From: JAGVPT01 sp964439265
Lineage (GTDB): Bacteria; Bacteroidota; Ignavibacteria; UBA10030; UBA8401
Direction: 5' to 3'
Length of the DNA: 64,000 nt
Assembly (NCBI GenBank): GCA_964439265.1
Contig: CAYTOA010000011.1
Location: 19,109 to 83,108, forward strand
In this document: positions 15,858 through 24,505 of the stretch, in pieces
How positions within the stretch are numbered: position 1 is the stretch's first letter
Layout: every line of letters starts with the position of its first letter
The notes under the pieces: generated by a model
The model's input: the letters and a program-made list of their open reading frames with translations, nothing else
What the model was told of the DNA's origin: nothing
The model's database searches: none
Made by a program: the position numbers and the translations under genes

Positions 15858-17953
15858 TGACAGCGAAGAAGAACGTGATGACGGTCCATAAGCTCGAGGC
15901 GCTGCCCCGCTGGGATTCGAAGCAGGTAAAAACTCCGCAAACGGACAATGCCCGGTTGACCAACGCACAGTTGATCCAGGCATTTCGTTCAATGTACCTT
16001 TCACGAAGCATCGACGAGAAATCGATGGTTCTTCTGAAGCAGGGCAAGATCTTGTTCCACATCAGCGGACCGGGGCATGAGGCATGCCAAATCGCAGTTG
16101 CGATGGCGTTGAAGCCGGGACACGACTGGGCGTATCCGTACTACCGCGACCTTGCGTTCGCTCTGCAGTACGGTTCAACGCCATACGAAATTTTCCTCGA
16201 GTCGATGCATCGGCTGGGCGGCCCGAGTTCGAACGGACGTCAGATGCCTTCGCACTACGGGAATAGGGCCCTCCAAATTCCGGCGCAATCGAGTCCGACG
16301 GGCACTCAATTTCTTCAGGCCGTCGGCACGGCTTTAGGCGCGGTGAAAGAAGGAAAAGATGAAGTGGTCTACGTCTCGTCCGGTGAGGGGGCAACGAGTG
16401 AGGGCGAATTCAGCGAAGCGCTGAACTGGGCAAGCCGGGAAAAGCTGCCGGTCATTTTTCTGATCCAGAATAACGGTTATGCGATCTCCGTTCCGGTAAA
16501 GGATCAGATTGCGGGATGTTCTATTTATGAACTTTCGGAAGGCTATCCCGACCTCTGCCGTTTCCATATTGACGGAACGGATTTTGCCGCATCGTACCGT
16601 GCAGCGCAGGAAGCGGTGCAATACAGCCGCGCCGGAAAGGGACCGAGTTTGATCGAGGCCGACGTCGTTCGGCTTTTCCCTCATTCATCTTCCGACGATC
16701 CAAAAAAATATTTGCCGCCGGATGTGATCGAGCGGAACCGGCAGAGCGATCCTCTGCCGAAACTTGAAAAGATGCTCCTTGAGTCCGAGGCGATCTCCAA
16801 GGACGAGCTGGAACGCCTCAAAGCGGAAATCAAAAGAGAGGTGGAAGAAGCTGCGGAAAAAGCTGAGGCGCAACAGAGTCCGACAGCCGATACCGCGGAA
16901 CGAAATGTGTTCTCTCCCAATATCATTGTACCGAAATCCGGCTTTACAGAACCGAAGCTTGAAGGTAAGAACATCGTGCTGGTCGATGCCGTCAACCATG
17001 CGCTGCACGAAGAAATGAAGCACAATCCGAAGATGCTGGTCTACGGTGAAGATATTGCCGGCACCAAAGGGGGCGTATTCACTGCAACAAAGGGATTGAC
17101 TGCTGCATTCGGCGAAGAGCGCGCGTTCAATTCTCAGCTGGCAGAAGCAAGCATTATCGGTACCGCGATTGGACTGGCGATCCGCGGTTTCAAGCCGGTC
17201 GTGGAGATCCAATTCGGCGATTATATTTGGCCCTCGTTCATGCAGTTTAAGGATGAGCTCGTGAAACTTCGATACCGTTCTGATGGAAACTTCTCGTGCC
17301 CGGTTGTCGTTCGCGTTGCCGTGGGCGGATACATTCGCGGAGGACTTTACCATAGCCAAAGCATCGAGGGTTTCTTCGCGCATATGCCCGGTTTGTGGAT
17401 CGCGATGCCGTCGAATGCGGCCGATGCGAAGGGACTGTTGAAGACTGCTTGCCGGGAAGAGAACCCCGTTCTCTTCTGCGAACACAAAGGACTTTACCGG
17501 CAAGGGTTCGCATCAAGCCCCGAGCCGGATGAGAGTTATCTGCTGCCTTTCGGACTAGCGAGCGTGAAAAAAGGGGGGAATGATATTACGATTGTCGCAT
17601 GGGGAATGATGGTTCAGCGTTCCCTCGAAGCCGCCAAAAAGCTTGAGGGACAGGGAGTAAGCGTTGAGGTGATCGACCTGCGGACGATCTGTCCATGGGA
17701 CAAAGAGACCGTTTTGTCGTCCGTGAAAAGAACCGGAAAAGTGTTGATCGTTCACGAGGATACCCGAACCGGCGGATTCGGCGCCGAGATCGGATCGGTC
17801 ATCGCAGAGGAGTGCTTCCAATGGCTCGACGCGCCGATCATGAGAGTCGCTGCGAAGGATGCACCGATTCCATTCGCACCTGCATTGGAGAACGCGATCC
17901 TCCCCCAGGAAAGCGATATCATATCCGCATTGAAGAAATTGGCGGAATTTTGA
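15857..17953 (+). CDS. Fused E1 alpha-beta of a 2-oxoacid dehydrogenase (branched-chain type)
   Basis: A 698-residue fusion. Residues about 1-330 are an E1-alpha domain (HISGPGHEACQIAVA, the TPP motif SGEGATSEGEF...QNNGYAISVP, FPHSSSDDPKKY). A Glu/Lys/Ala-rich linker follows (about 325-365). Residues about 370-698 are an E1-beta domain (VYGEDIAGTKGGVF, EIQFGDYIWPSF, IVHEDTRTGGFGAEI). Fused E1 proteins of this kind are annotated as 2-oxoisovalerate dehydrogenases in Bacteroidota. It would decarboxylate branched-chain 2-oxoacids and load the acyl group on the E2 downstream. It overlaps lipB by one base. Confidence 0.9.
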   Translation: MTAKKNVMTVHKLEALPRWDSKQVKTPQTDNARLTNAQLIQAFRSMYLSRSIDEKSMVLLKQGKILFHISGPGHEACQIAVAMALKPGHDWAYPYYRDLAFALQYGSTPYEIFLESMHRLGGPSSNGRQMPSHYGNRALQIPAQSSPTGTQFLQAVGTALGAVKEGKDEVVYVSSGEGATSEGEFSEALNWASREKLPVIFLIQNNGYAISVPVKDQIAGCSIYELSEGYPDLCRFHIDGTDFAASYRAAQEAVQYSRAGKGPSLIEADVVRLFPHSSSDDPKKYLPPDVIERNRQSDPLPKLEKMLLESEAISKDELERLKAEIKREVEEAAEKAEAQQSPTADTAERNVFSPNIIVPKSGFTEPKLEGKNIVLVDAVNHALHEEMKHNPKMLVYGEDIAGTKGGVFTATKGLTAAFGEERAFNSQLAEASIIGTAIGLAIRGFKPVVEIQFGDYIWPSFMQFKDELVKLRYRSDGNFSCPVVVRVAVGGYIRGGLYHSQSIEGFFAHMPGLWIAMPSNAADAKGLLKTACREENPVLFCEHKGLYRQGFASSPEPDESYLLPFGLASVKKGGNDITIVAWGMMVQRSLEAAKKLEGQGVSVEVIDLRTICPWDKETVLSSVKRTGKVLIVHEDTRTGGFGAEIGSVIAEECFQWLDAPIMRVAAKDAPIPFAPALENAILPQESDIISALKKLAEF

Positions 17954-17964
17954 TCCGCAAACTT

Positions 17965-18993
17965 ATGTCCACAGCTGTAAAATCAAAAAATACGAGAGCG
18001 GTCCTTGCCAAGCGTACCGATTCAGCAAAGCAGCATCTTTCGGATGCTGAGCTGCTTCGGCTGTTTTATTTTATGCGTTTGACGCGCGAGTTCGAGGAGT
18101 CGATCATTACTTTGTACCGCCAGGGAAAGATCATCGGCGGCGCGTTCAGCGGCAACGGCAACGAAGCAACAGCGGTAGGAAGCGCGTTTTGTTTGAAGAA
18201 GGAAGATTACCTCTTCCCGATGCACCGTGACCTTGGCGCTCATCTCGTGAAAGGGCAGACCGTTCGCAACCTGATGCTTCAGCATCTGGGGCGTGCGAAC
18301 AGCCCCGCGCGCGGCCGTGACGGAACAGGACATTATGCAGATGCGTCGTTGAGGATCTACGGTAACATCAGCCATCTCGCAGCAATGATTCCTGTCGCCA
18401 CGGGAGTGGCGTTGGCGAGCAAGCTTCGAAACGAAAGGTCTGTGGTCATGACGTACATCGGCGACGGAGGGAGCAGCGTCGGGGATTTTCACGAATCGCT
18501 TGCAATGTGTTCCGTGATGAAACTCCCGCTCGTGTTAATCGTGGAGAACAACCAGTTTGCTTATTCGACGCCGATCACAAAACAGTTTATCGTTGAAAGG
18601 ATCTCCGACCGGGCGATCGGGTACGGGATCCCCGGTTTCACGATCGACGGAACGGATATCAACGAAGTTGTTGCGGTCTGCGCACAGGCTGTCGATCGCG
18701 CCCGGCGAGGCGAGGGGCCGACGCTCATCGAGTCAGTCACAATGAGAATGCATGGACATTCGGTGAACGACGGCGCGGAGTATGTTCCCAAAAAGCTGCT
18801 CGACGAATGGAAGAAGAAAGACCCGTTGATGAAGATTGAGAAGCTTTTAATGGACAAGAAAATCCTTACGCCAGCGATTCGCTCCGATTTCGAAAAGAAA
18901 ATTTCTGCCGAACTTCAGGAAGCGGTAAACGATGCATTGGAAAGTTCATATCCTCCCGCGGAAGATGCAGCGAGCGAAGTGTATGCAGAATAA
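17965..18993 (+). CDS. 2-oxoacid dehydrogenase E1 alpha subunit
   Basis: A 342-residue TPP-dependent alpha subunit. Motifs are FMRLTREFEESIITLYRQGKI, NEATAVGSAFCL, MHRDLGAHLVKG and the TPP motif GDGGSSVGDFHES...VENNQFAYSTP. The ATG at 17965 follows the fused E1 stop by 11 bases; a TTG at 17950 would overlap that stop and is less likely. An open frame continues much further upstream but only through the antisense-free overlap of the previous gene. It pairs with the beta subunit gene at 19087. The substrate is probably a branched-chain or related 2-oxoacid, because the next E2 has a TDKVDSEI lipoyl motif. Confidence 0.9.
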   Translation: MSTAVKSKNTRAVLAKRTDSAKQHLSDAELLRLFYFMRLTREFEESIITLYRQGKIIGGAFSGNGNEATAVGSAFCLKKEDYLFPMHRDLGAHLVKGQTVRNLMLQHLGRANSPARGRDGTGHYADASLRIYGNISHLAAMIPVATGVALASKLRNERSVVMTYIGDGGSSVGDFHESLAMCSVMKLPLVLIVENNQFAYSTPITKQFIVERISDRAIGYGIPGFTIDGTDINEVVAVCAQAVDRARRGEGPTLIESVTMRMHGHSVNDGAEYVPKKLLDEWKKKDPLMKIEKLLMDKKILTPAIRSDFEKKISAELQEAVNDALESSYPPAEDAASEVYAE

Positions 18994-19080
18994 TTAAAAA
19001 TTAAGAAATTAATAATTAAAAATTTAGCCTGGCGTAATCCCTATTTTGCTTCTTAATTATTAATTATTAATTCATAATTT
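18991..19080. repeat. AT-rich inverted-repeat element between E1 alpha and E1 beta
   Basis: A block of TAATTAAAAATTAAG and AATTAATAATTAA strings (18991-19024) faces a complementary block (19049-19080) across a short GC-richer centre (about 19025-19048). It can form a long AT hairpin. The E1 alpha stop codon is at its left edge. The related element at 21324-21428 suggests one repeat family inserted twice in this operon. Confidence 0.6.
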
Positions 19081-19086
19081 ATCTTT

Positions 19087-20064
19087 ATGCCTGTCATCTC
19101 ATATATCGACGCTATCAGCAGGGGACTGAGGGAAGAAATGGAACGCGATTCCTCCGTGTTTCTTCTCGGCGAAGATATTGGCGAATATGGCGGCGCGTTC
19201 AAAGTCACGAAAGGATTCCTCGATCATTTCGGAAGTGACAGGGTTGTCGACACTGTTCTTGCGGAATCGGCAATTCTTGGAGCTGCAACTGGTGCGGCAC
19301 TGGTCGGAATGCGGCCGGTCGCTGAAATGCAGTTCGCGGATTTTGTGACGTGCGGTTTCAACCAGCTGGTTAATAATTCCGCCTCCATGCATTATCGGTG
19401 GAACCTTCCTGTGCCGATGGTCGTTCGGCTCCCGTCCGGCGCGGGCATTCACGGCGGCCCGTTCCATTCCCGTAATCCGGAGGCGTGGTTCTTTCATCAG
19501 CCTGGACTAAAGCTCGTTGCACCGTCCACGCCGTACGATGCAAAAGGGCTGATCAAAGCAGCGATTCGCGATTCGAATCCGGTGTTGTATTTTGAACACA
19601 AGCGGCTGTACCGCCATATCAAAGGTGAAGTCCCCGACGGCGATTATGTCGTCGAAATTGGGAAGGGAGATATCAAGCATCACGGGAACGATATTTCAGT
19701 CATCACCTATGGATCGACGGTTCACCCGGCAATTGAGGCGGCGGAGATACTTGAGAAGCAAGACGGCGTAAGTACCGAGGTAGTTGACTTGCGCACATTG
19801 ATGCCGCTTGATAAAGAGTTGATCCTATCCTCGGTGAGAAGGACCGGAAAGGTCTTGATCGTCCATGAAGACACTCTCACGGGCGGAATCGGAGGAGAGA
19901 TCGCTGCTCTCATCGCAGAACACGCGTTTGAAAGCCTTGACGCGCCAATCAAACGGCTGGGCGCAATCGACACGCCGACCCCGTTTGCACCCACGCTCGA
20001 GGAATATTTTTTGCCGAATAAGGAAAAGATACTGACGGCGCTGCGAAAATTAGCGGCGTATTAA
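19087..20064 (+). CDS. 2-oxoacid dehydrogenase E1 beta subunit
   Basis: A 325-residue transketolase-like beta subunit with LLGEDIGEYGGAFKVTKG, ESAILGAATGAALVGMRPV, EMQFADFVT, HGGPFHSRNPEAWF and VIVHEDTLTGGIGGEIAA (read from the sequence as VLIVHEDTL). It forms the heterotetramer with the alpha subunit at 17965. It is separated from that gene by the AT-rich repeat and is followed 27 bases later by the E2 gene. It is about half identical by eye to the beta half of the fused E1 and to the beta subunit at 23377, so this operon holds three beta-type domains. Confidence 0.92.
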   Translation: MPVISYIDAISRGLREEMERDSSVFLLGEDIGEYGGAFKVTKGFLDHFGSDRVVDTVLAESAILGAATGAALVGMRPVAEMQFADFVTCGFNQLVNNSASMHYRWNLPVPMVVRLPSGAGIHGGPFHSRNPEAWFFHQPGLKLVAPSTPYDAKGLIKAAIRDSNPVLYFEHKRLYRHIKGEVPDGDYVVEIGKGDIKHHGNDISVITYGSTVHPAIEAAEILEKQDGVSTEVVDLRTLMPLDKELILSSVRRTGKVLIVHEDTLTGGIGGEIAALIAEHAFESLDAPIKRLGAIDTPTPFAPTLEEYFLPNKEKILTALRKLAAY

Positions 20065-20091
20065 GCAGACAAACCGAAGAGAAAGTTTCCT

Positions 20092-21351
20092 ATGGCCATT
20101 GTCGACGTCATCATGCCCCAGATGGGCGAAAGTATCGCCGAGGGGACGATCACAAAGTGGTACAAAAAAGTGGGGGATAAGATCGCGAAGGACGAGACCC
20201 TGCTTGAAATCAGCACCGACAAGGTCGATTCGGAGATCCCGTCCCCCTCTGCGGGGCTGGTAGCTGAATTACTCTTTCCAGAGCAGAAGACTGTCGACGT
20301 CCATACAGTAATTGCACGGATCCAGACCGATGTGCATGCCCCGCTCGTAACCGGGCCCGAACAAATTGAGTTAAAGGCTCAGAACCTCACGCCTGAGGCC
20401 ACACCATCTTTTGGCTCTTCTTTTGAACCATCAACTGCCAAGCAGAGCGTATCGGCAGAATCTGACAGGTTCTTTTCTCCGCTTGTCCTGAACATCGCCC
20501 GTGCTGAGGGCATTTCATTAGGTGAGTTGGAAAAAATTCCGGGGACAGGGTCAAACAATCGTGTGTCGAAAAAAGACATCCTGGAATACGTTGAGCGCAG
20601 GAAGAGTAGCGGCGCTGTGACACATGCAAAGCCATCGGGCGCGGGAACTCCCTCCGGCGGCACTGAAGTTATAAAGATGGATACGATGCGAAAAGCAATT
20701 GCCGAGCACATGGTGCGAAGCATACATACATCGGCGCATGTCGGTTCGGTGACCGAGGCCGATGTGTCGAAGATCGCAGCATATCGGGAAAAGCACAAAG
20801 CGGAATTTGAGAGAAGGGAGGGATTCAAGCTTACGTTTACCTCTTTCTTTGTCGATGTCGTCGTGAAGGCGATAAAGGATTTTCCATTGATCAACGCTTC
20901 AGTAGACGGAGATTCAATTATCCTCCGGAAGGATATCAACATCGGAGTTGCCGTTGCGCTGGAAAATGGCTTAATTGTTCCTGTAGTGAAACATGCTGCC
21001 GGAAAAGATTTTGTCGGGCTTGCCCGGGCTGTGAACGATCTGTCCAACCGGGCACGGACGAAAAAACTTGCCCCGGATGATGTCCAGGGTGGAACGTTTA
21101 CGATCACCAATCCGGGCATCTTTGGTAATCTCTTCGGCTTCCCGATTATCAATCAACCTCAAGTTGCTATCCTGGGCGTTGGCGCGATAAAAAAACGTCC
21201 GGTGGTCATTGACGATGCTATCGCCATCCGCTCCATGGTGTACATTTCGATGTCGTACGACCATCGTATTATCGACGGAGCGCTCGGCGGAAAGTTCTTG
21301 CAGCGAATAGTTCAGTATTTGGAGAATTATGAATTAAGAATTATGAATTAG
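20092..21351 (+). CDS. Dihydrolipoamide acyltransferase E2 (branched-chain type)
   Basis: A 419-residue E2. The N-terminal lipoyl domain (about 1-78) carries the modified Lys44 in STDKVDSEI. A flexible linker follows, then a peripheral subunit-binding domain (about 125-165, LVLNIARAEGISLGELE) and a catalytic domain with SYDHRIIDGALGG near residue 390 (the HRxxDG acyltransfer motif). TDKVDSEI is typical of branched-chain complexes. The last eight residues, NYELRIMN, are encoded by an AT-rich repeat that begins at 21324, so the native C-terminus was probably replaced or extended by repeat insertion. Confidence 0.9.
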   Translation: MAIVDVIMPQMGESIAEGTITKWYKKVGDKIAKDETLLEISTDKVDSEIPSPSAGLVAELLFPEQKTVDVHTVIARIQTDVHAPLVTGPEQIELKAQNLTPEATPSFGSSFEPSTAKQSVSAESDRFFSPLVLNIARAEGISLGELEKIPGTGSNNRVSKKDILEYVERRKSSGAVTHAKPSGAGTPSGGTEVIKMDTMRKAIAEHMVRSIHTSAHVGSVTEADVSKIAAYREKHKAEFERREGFKLTFTSFFVDVVVKAIKDFPLINASVDGDSIILRKDINIGVAVALENGLIVPVVKHAAGKDFVGLARAVNDLSNRARTKKLAPDDVQGGTFTITNPGIFGNLFGFPIINQPQVAILGVGAIKKRPVVIDDAIAIRSMVYISMSYDHRIIDGALGGKFLQRIVQYLENYELRIMN

Positions 21352-21428
21352 GTATTGGAAGCGGCAAGGTAAAACTCCGAGACAAATCGATCAAAAATTC
21401 ATAATTCCGAATTCAAAATTCATAATTG
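21324..21428. repeat. AT-rich inverted-repeat element spanning the E2 stop codon
   Basis: GAATTATGAATTAAG repeats (21324-21352) face AATTCATAATTCCGAATTC and AATTCATAATT (21396-21428) across about 43 bases, with perfect 11-bp AATTATGAATT/AATTCATAATT arms. The left arm forms the 3' end of the E2 gene and the right arm ends 6 bases before lipA. The hairpin could modulate expression of lipA. Confidence 0.65.
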
Positions 21429-21433
21429 AAAAG

Positions 21434-22303
21434 ATGGAAACAATCATGCAAGAAATACCTGTAGAACGGCAGCGCAAGCCGGAATGGTTGAAAGCACGAG
21501 TTCCGGGGGGAGAGAGCTATTCGCGCCTGAAGAGCCTCATCGACAAGAGCCGGCTCCATACAGTGTGTGAGGAAGCCCGGTGTCCGAACATGGGGGAATG
21601 CTGGAACTCTGGCACTGCGACCTTCATGATCCTCGGCGACACGTGTACGCGCAGCTGCGGTTTTTGCGCGGTGAAGACCGGCCGTGCAGAGTTCCTGGAC
21701 AAAGATGAACCCCGGCGAGTTGGCGAGGCGGTCGAGATCATGAAACTTCGCCATGCGGTCATAACCTCCGTGAATCGCGACGAGCTGTTCGACGGCGGGG
21801 CGCAAATATTCGCCGACACCATCAGGGAAATTCGCAGCCGCGTACCGGCCTGCCGCATTGAGGTGCTTATCCCGGATTTCGTGGGGAGCGAAGAAGCCCT
21901 GAATATCGTCCTTGACGCTCAACCGGACATTCTCAACCACAATACTGAGACTGTGCCCCGGCTGTATAAAACTGTGCGCCCTCAGGCTCATTACAATCGT
22001 TCGCTCGAATTACTTTTCCGCGCGAAGCAGAAAGGCTTTTTGACGAAGTCGGGAATGATGCTCGGACTTGGCGAGACGATCGATGAAGTGATCGATACCA
22101 TGAGCGACCTCAGGGAAGTGGAGTGCGAAATTCTTACGCTCGGCCAGTACCTGCAGCCGACCCAGGCCCATCTTCCGGTCGTACGGTACGTGCATCCCGA
22201 TGAGTTTGCGATGCTGAAACGGCGCGGCCTTGAAATGGGCTTCCGGTACGTCGAGTCCGGTCCCCTCGTGCGCAGTTCGTACCATGCCGCAGAGCAAGTG
22301 TAA
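21434..22303 (+). CDS. lipA: Lipoyl synthase LipA
   Basis: A 289-residue radical-SAM enzyme that inserts two sulfurs into the octanoyl group placed by LipB. The auxiliary-cluster cysteines are in VCEEARCPNMGECW, and the radical-SAM motif CTRSCGFC follows. Other motifs are DILNHNTETVPRL, SGMMLGLGE and QYLQPTQAHLPV. ATG 21434 is used here; an in-frame ATG at 21446 is an alternative because the N-terminal residues are variable in the family. It is located between the branched-chain and pyruvate dehydrogenase blocks, where its product is consumed. Confidence 0.97.
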   Translation: METIMQEIPVERQRKPEWLKARVPGGESYSRLKSLIDKSRLHTVCEEARCPNMGECWNSGTATFMILGDTCTRSCGFCAVKTGRAEFLDKDEPRRVGEAVEIMKLRHAVITSVNRDELFDGGAQIFADTIREIRSRVPACRIEVLIPDFVGSEEALNIVLDAQPDILNHNTETVPRLYKTVRPQAHYNRSLELLFRAKQKGFLTKSGMMLGLGETIDEVIDTMSDLREVECEILTLGQYLQPTQAHLPVVRYVHPDEFAMLKRRGLEMGFRYVESGPLVRSSYHAAEQV

Positions 22304-22328
22304 TTTTTTTTCATCATAAGGAGAACGA

Positions 22329-23354
22329 ATGGCAACAGCGACACTGAAGAAAGAATCAAAAGACGTCAAAGCGTTTCGATGGAAAGACATGGGATTGTCC
22401 AACGCGAAGCTTATCGACCTCTACCGGCAGATGCTCCTCATACGACGGTTTGAAGAACGTTCGGCCCAGGAATACGGCAAGAGCAAGATCGGCGGATTTT
22501 GTCATTTGTATATCGGCCAGGAAGCAGTCGGCGTCGGGGCGATCGCCGCACTGCGCGAGGACGATTATATATTTTCCGCCTATCGCGACCACGGCCATGC
22601 CATCGCTCGCGGAATGGAACCAAAAGTAATTATGGCAGAACTCTTCGGGAAGTTCACCGGATGTTCGAAAGGCATCGGGGGTTCGATGCACATGTTCGAT
22701 GCCTCGAAAGGGTTTATGGGCGGCTATGGCATTGTCGGCGGTCATGTCCCGCTTGCATCCGGCACGGCATTCGCCTCAAAATATCTCGGCAAAGATTCCG
22801 TGACAGTATGTTTTTTTGGCGAGGCGGCTGCAAACCAGGGGGTATTTCACGAAACGCTGAACCTTGCTGCGTTATGGAAATTGCCGGTTGTGTTCATTTG
22901 CGAAAACAACCGCTTCGGAATGGGTACGGCTGTTGAACGGTCGACCGCCGTATGGGATATTTATCAAAAAGCCTCAGCGTATGACATCACCCGCCAATGG
23001 GTCGACGGCATGGATGTGCTCGAGATGTACCGTGTGGTCAAAGAAGCAGTTGACCGCGCGCGCAAAACCGGAGCGCCGACAATGCTTGAAGCCCGAACGT
23101 ACCGTTTCCGCGGTCATTCGATGTCCGACCCAATTCACGGCCATTACAGAACAAAGGAAGAAGTCGAAGAGCAGAAGAAGAGCGACCCGATCCCCGCCTT
23201 CGGACATGAGATGCTGGAGGCCGGCATTCTTAGCCAACAGGTCATCGATGACTTGGAATTAGAGATCAAGAAAATTGTCGAAGAAGCCGTTGAATTTGCT
23301 GAACACAGTCCCGAGCCGCCGGCTGATTTTTTATATGAAAATGTCTACTCCTAA
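22329..23354 (+). CDS. pdhA: Pyruvate dehydrogenase E1 alpha subunit
   Basis: A 341-residue TPP enzyme subunit. It has RRFEERSAQEYGKSKIGGF, HLYIGQEAVGVG, YRDHGHAIARG, GKFTGCSKGIGGSMHMFD (the PDH-specific G-G-SMH motif), the TPP motif FGEAAANQGVFHE...ENNRFGMGT, and YRFRGHSMSDP. The first TPP residue pair is GE rather than the commoner GD, which is seen in some PDH proteins. AAGGAG precedes the ATG by 7 bases. It pairs with the beta subunit 22 bases downstream. Confidence 0.94.
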   Translation: MATATLKKESKDVKAFRWKDMGLSNAKLIDLYRQMLLIRRFEERSAQEYGKSKIGGFCHLYIGQEAVGVGAIAALREDDYIFSAYRDHGHAIARGMEPKVIMAELFGKFTGCSKGIGGSMHMFDASKGFMGGYGIVGGHVPLASGTAFASKYLGKDSVTVCFFGEAAANQGVFHETLNLAALWKLPVVFICENNRFGMGTAVERSTAVWDIYQKASAYDITRQWVDGMDVLEMYRVVKEAVDRARKTGAPTMLEARTYRFRGHSMSDPIHGHYRTKEEVEEQKKSDPIPAFGHEMLEAGILSQQVIDDLELEIKKIVEEAVEFAEHSPEPPADFLYENVYS

Positions 23355-23376
23355 TATTGAAAAGGGAAAATGAAGT

Positions 23377-24354
23377 ATGGCAGTGATCGCATTTCGTGAA
23401 GCGTTAAATCAAGCAATGAGCGAGGAAATGGAGCGTGACCCGAACGTCTTTTTGATGGGGGAAGAGGTCGGGCAATATCAGGGCGCGTACAAAGTCAGCC
23501 AGGGCATGCTTCAGAAATTCGGTGAGAAAAGAGTGATCGACACCCCGATCACCGAGGCAGGATTTGCCGGTTTAGGCATAGGCGCTGCGATGGTCGGCCT
23601 TCGGCCGATCGTTGAGATGATGACATGGAATTTCGCCATTCTCGCGTTCGACCAATTATTCAACAATGCGGCAAAAATAAGGTACATGTCCGGGGGGCAA
23701 TTCAAAGTACCGATTGTGATCCGCGGACCATCCGGCGCTGCTCATGCTCTTGCTTCACAGCACTCGCAGTCGCTCGAATCGATGCTCGCGCATGTCCCTG
23801 GGTTGATCGTCATCATTCCCTCGACTCCGGCGGACGGAAAAGGACTGCTGAAGTCGGCAATTCGCGACGACAATCCAGTTATGTTCATGGAAAGTGAAAT
23901 GATGTACGGCCATAAAGGTGAGGTGCCGGAAGAAGAATACACGATTCCGATCGGCGTTGGCGACATCAAACGAAAAGGCGAACACGTGACAATCGTCGCC
24001 TGGTCGAAGATGCTTCATGTTTCGCTCGCCGCTGCGGATGAACTGATGAAAGAGGGGATCGAAGCTGAGGTGATCGACCCGCGCACCATCCGCCCGCTTG
24101 ACGAAGACCTCATTATCAATTCCGTCAAGAAAACAAACCGGTGCGTTATTGTAGAAGAGGCGTGGCCGTTTGCTTCCGTGGGTGCGGAAATTGCGAGCCG
24201 GATCTATTCGAAAGCATTCGATTACCTCGACGCACCGATCGAACGGTTGAACGGTGCAGATATCCCGATGCCGTACGCGACCAACCTTGAGAAGCAGGCA
24301 TTGCCGAGCCCCGCAAAGGTTATCGCGGCCGTCAAAAAAGTTCTCTATCGTTAA
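23377..24354 (+). CDS. pdhB: Pyruvate dehydrogenase E1 beta subunit
   Basis: A 325-residue beta subunit with REALNQAMSEEM, LMGEEVGQYQGAYKVSQG, DTPITEAGFAGLGIGAAM, IVEMMTWNFAILAFDQ and ANLEK-type C-terminal PYATNLEKQALP. The segments TPITE and MTWNF are those of pyruvate dehydrogenase beta subunits as opposed to branched-chain ones. It follows pdhA directly. The 151-base spacer to the E2 gene has no gene and contains a decayed repeat. Confidence 0.93.
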   Translation: MAVIAFREALNQAMSEEMERDPNVFLMGEEVGQYQGAYKVSQGMLQKFGEKRVIDTPITEAGFAGLGIGAAMVGLRPIVEMMTWNFAILAFDQLFNNAAKIRYMSGGQFKVPIVIRGPSGAAHALASQHSQSLESMLAHVPGLIVIIPSTPADGKGLLKSAIRDDNPVMFMESEMMYGHKGEVPEEEYTIPIGVGDIKRKGEHVTIVAWSKMLHVSLAAADELMKEGIEAEVIDPRTIRPLDEDLIINSVKKTNRCVIVEEAWPFASVGAEIASRIYSKAFDYLDAPIERLNGADIPMPYATNLEKQALPSPAKVIAAVKKVLYR

Positions 24355-24427
24355 TATTTCACTTAGGGCGCGAAGAACCCCAAGAGATCCTCTTTCTTCA
24401 GATTCGCCCATGACTAACGTAGTGGTA

Positions 24428-24444
24428 CTTCGTGTCCTTCGTGG
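24428..24444. repeat. Decayed dispersed repeat, CTTCGTGTCCTTCGTGG
   Basis: Located in the pdhB-E2 spacer. It is a short direct repeat of CTTCGTG and resembles the string at 11921-11939. No promoter or hairpin was recognised around it. Confidence 0.35.
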
Positions 24445-24505
24445 ATCTCAAACATCATACAGCATTAGCTAAAGAAGTTATTTCACAACGGAAAGCAAAG
24501 ATCAG

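Noticed and set aside
17695..17964. Upstream extension of the E1 alpha frame into the fused E1 gene
   Set aside because: The extension is rich in Arg and overlaps the conserved end of the fused E1; the conserved part begins after ATG 17965.
20379..21152. A 257-residue minus-strand frame inside the branched-chain E2 gene
   Set aside because: Antisense shadow of a conserved catalytic domain; no supporting signals.
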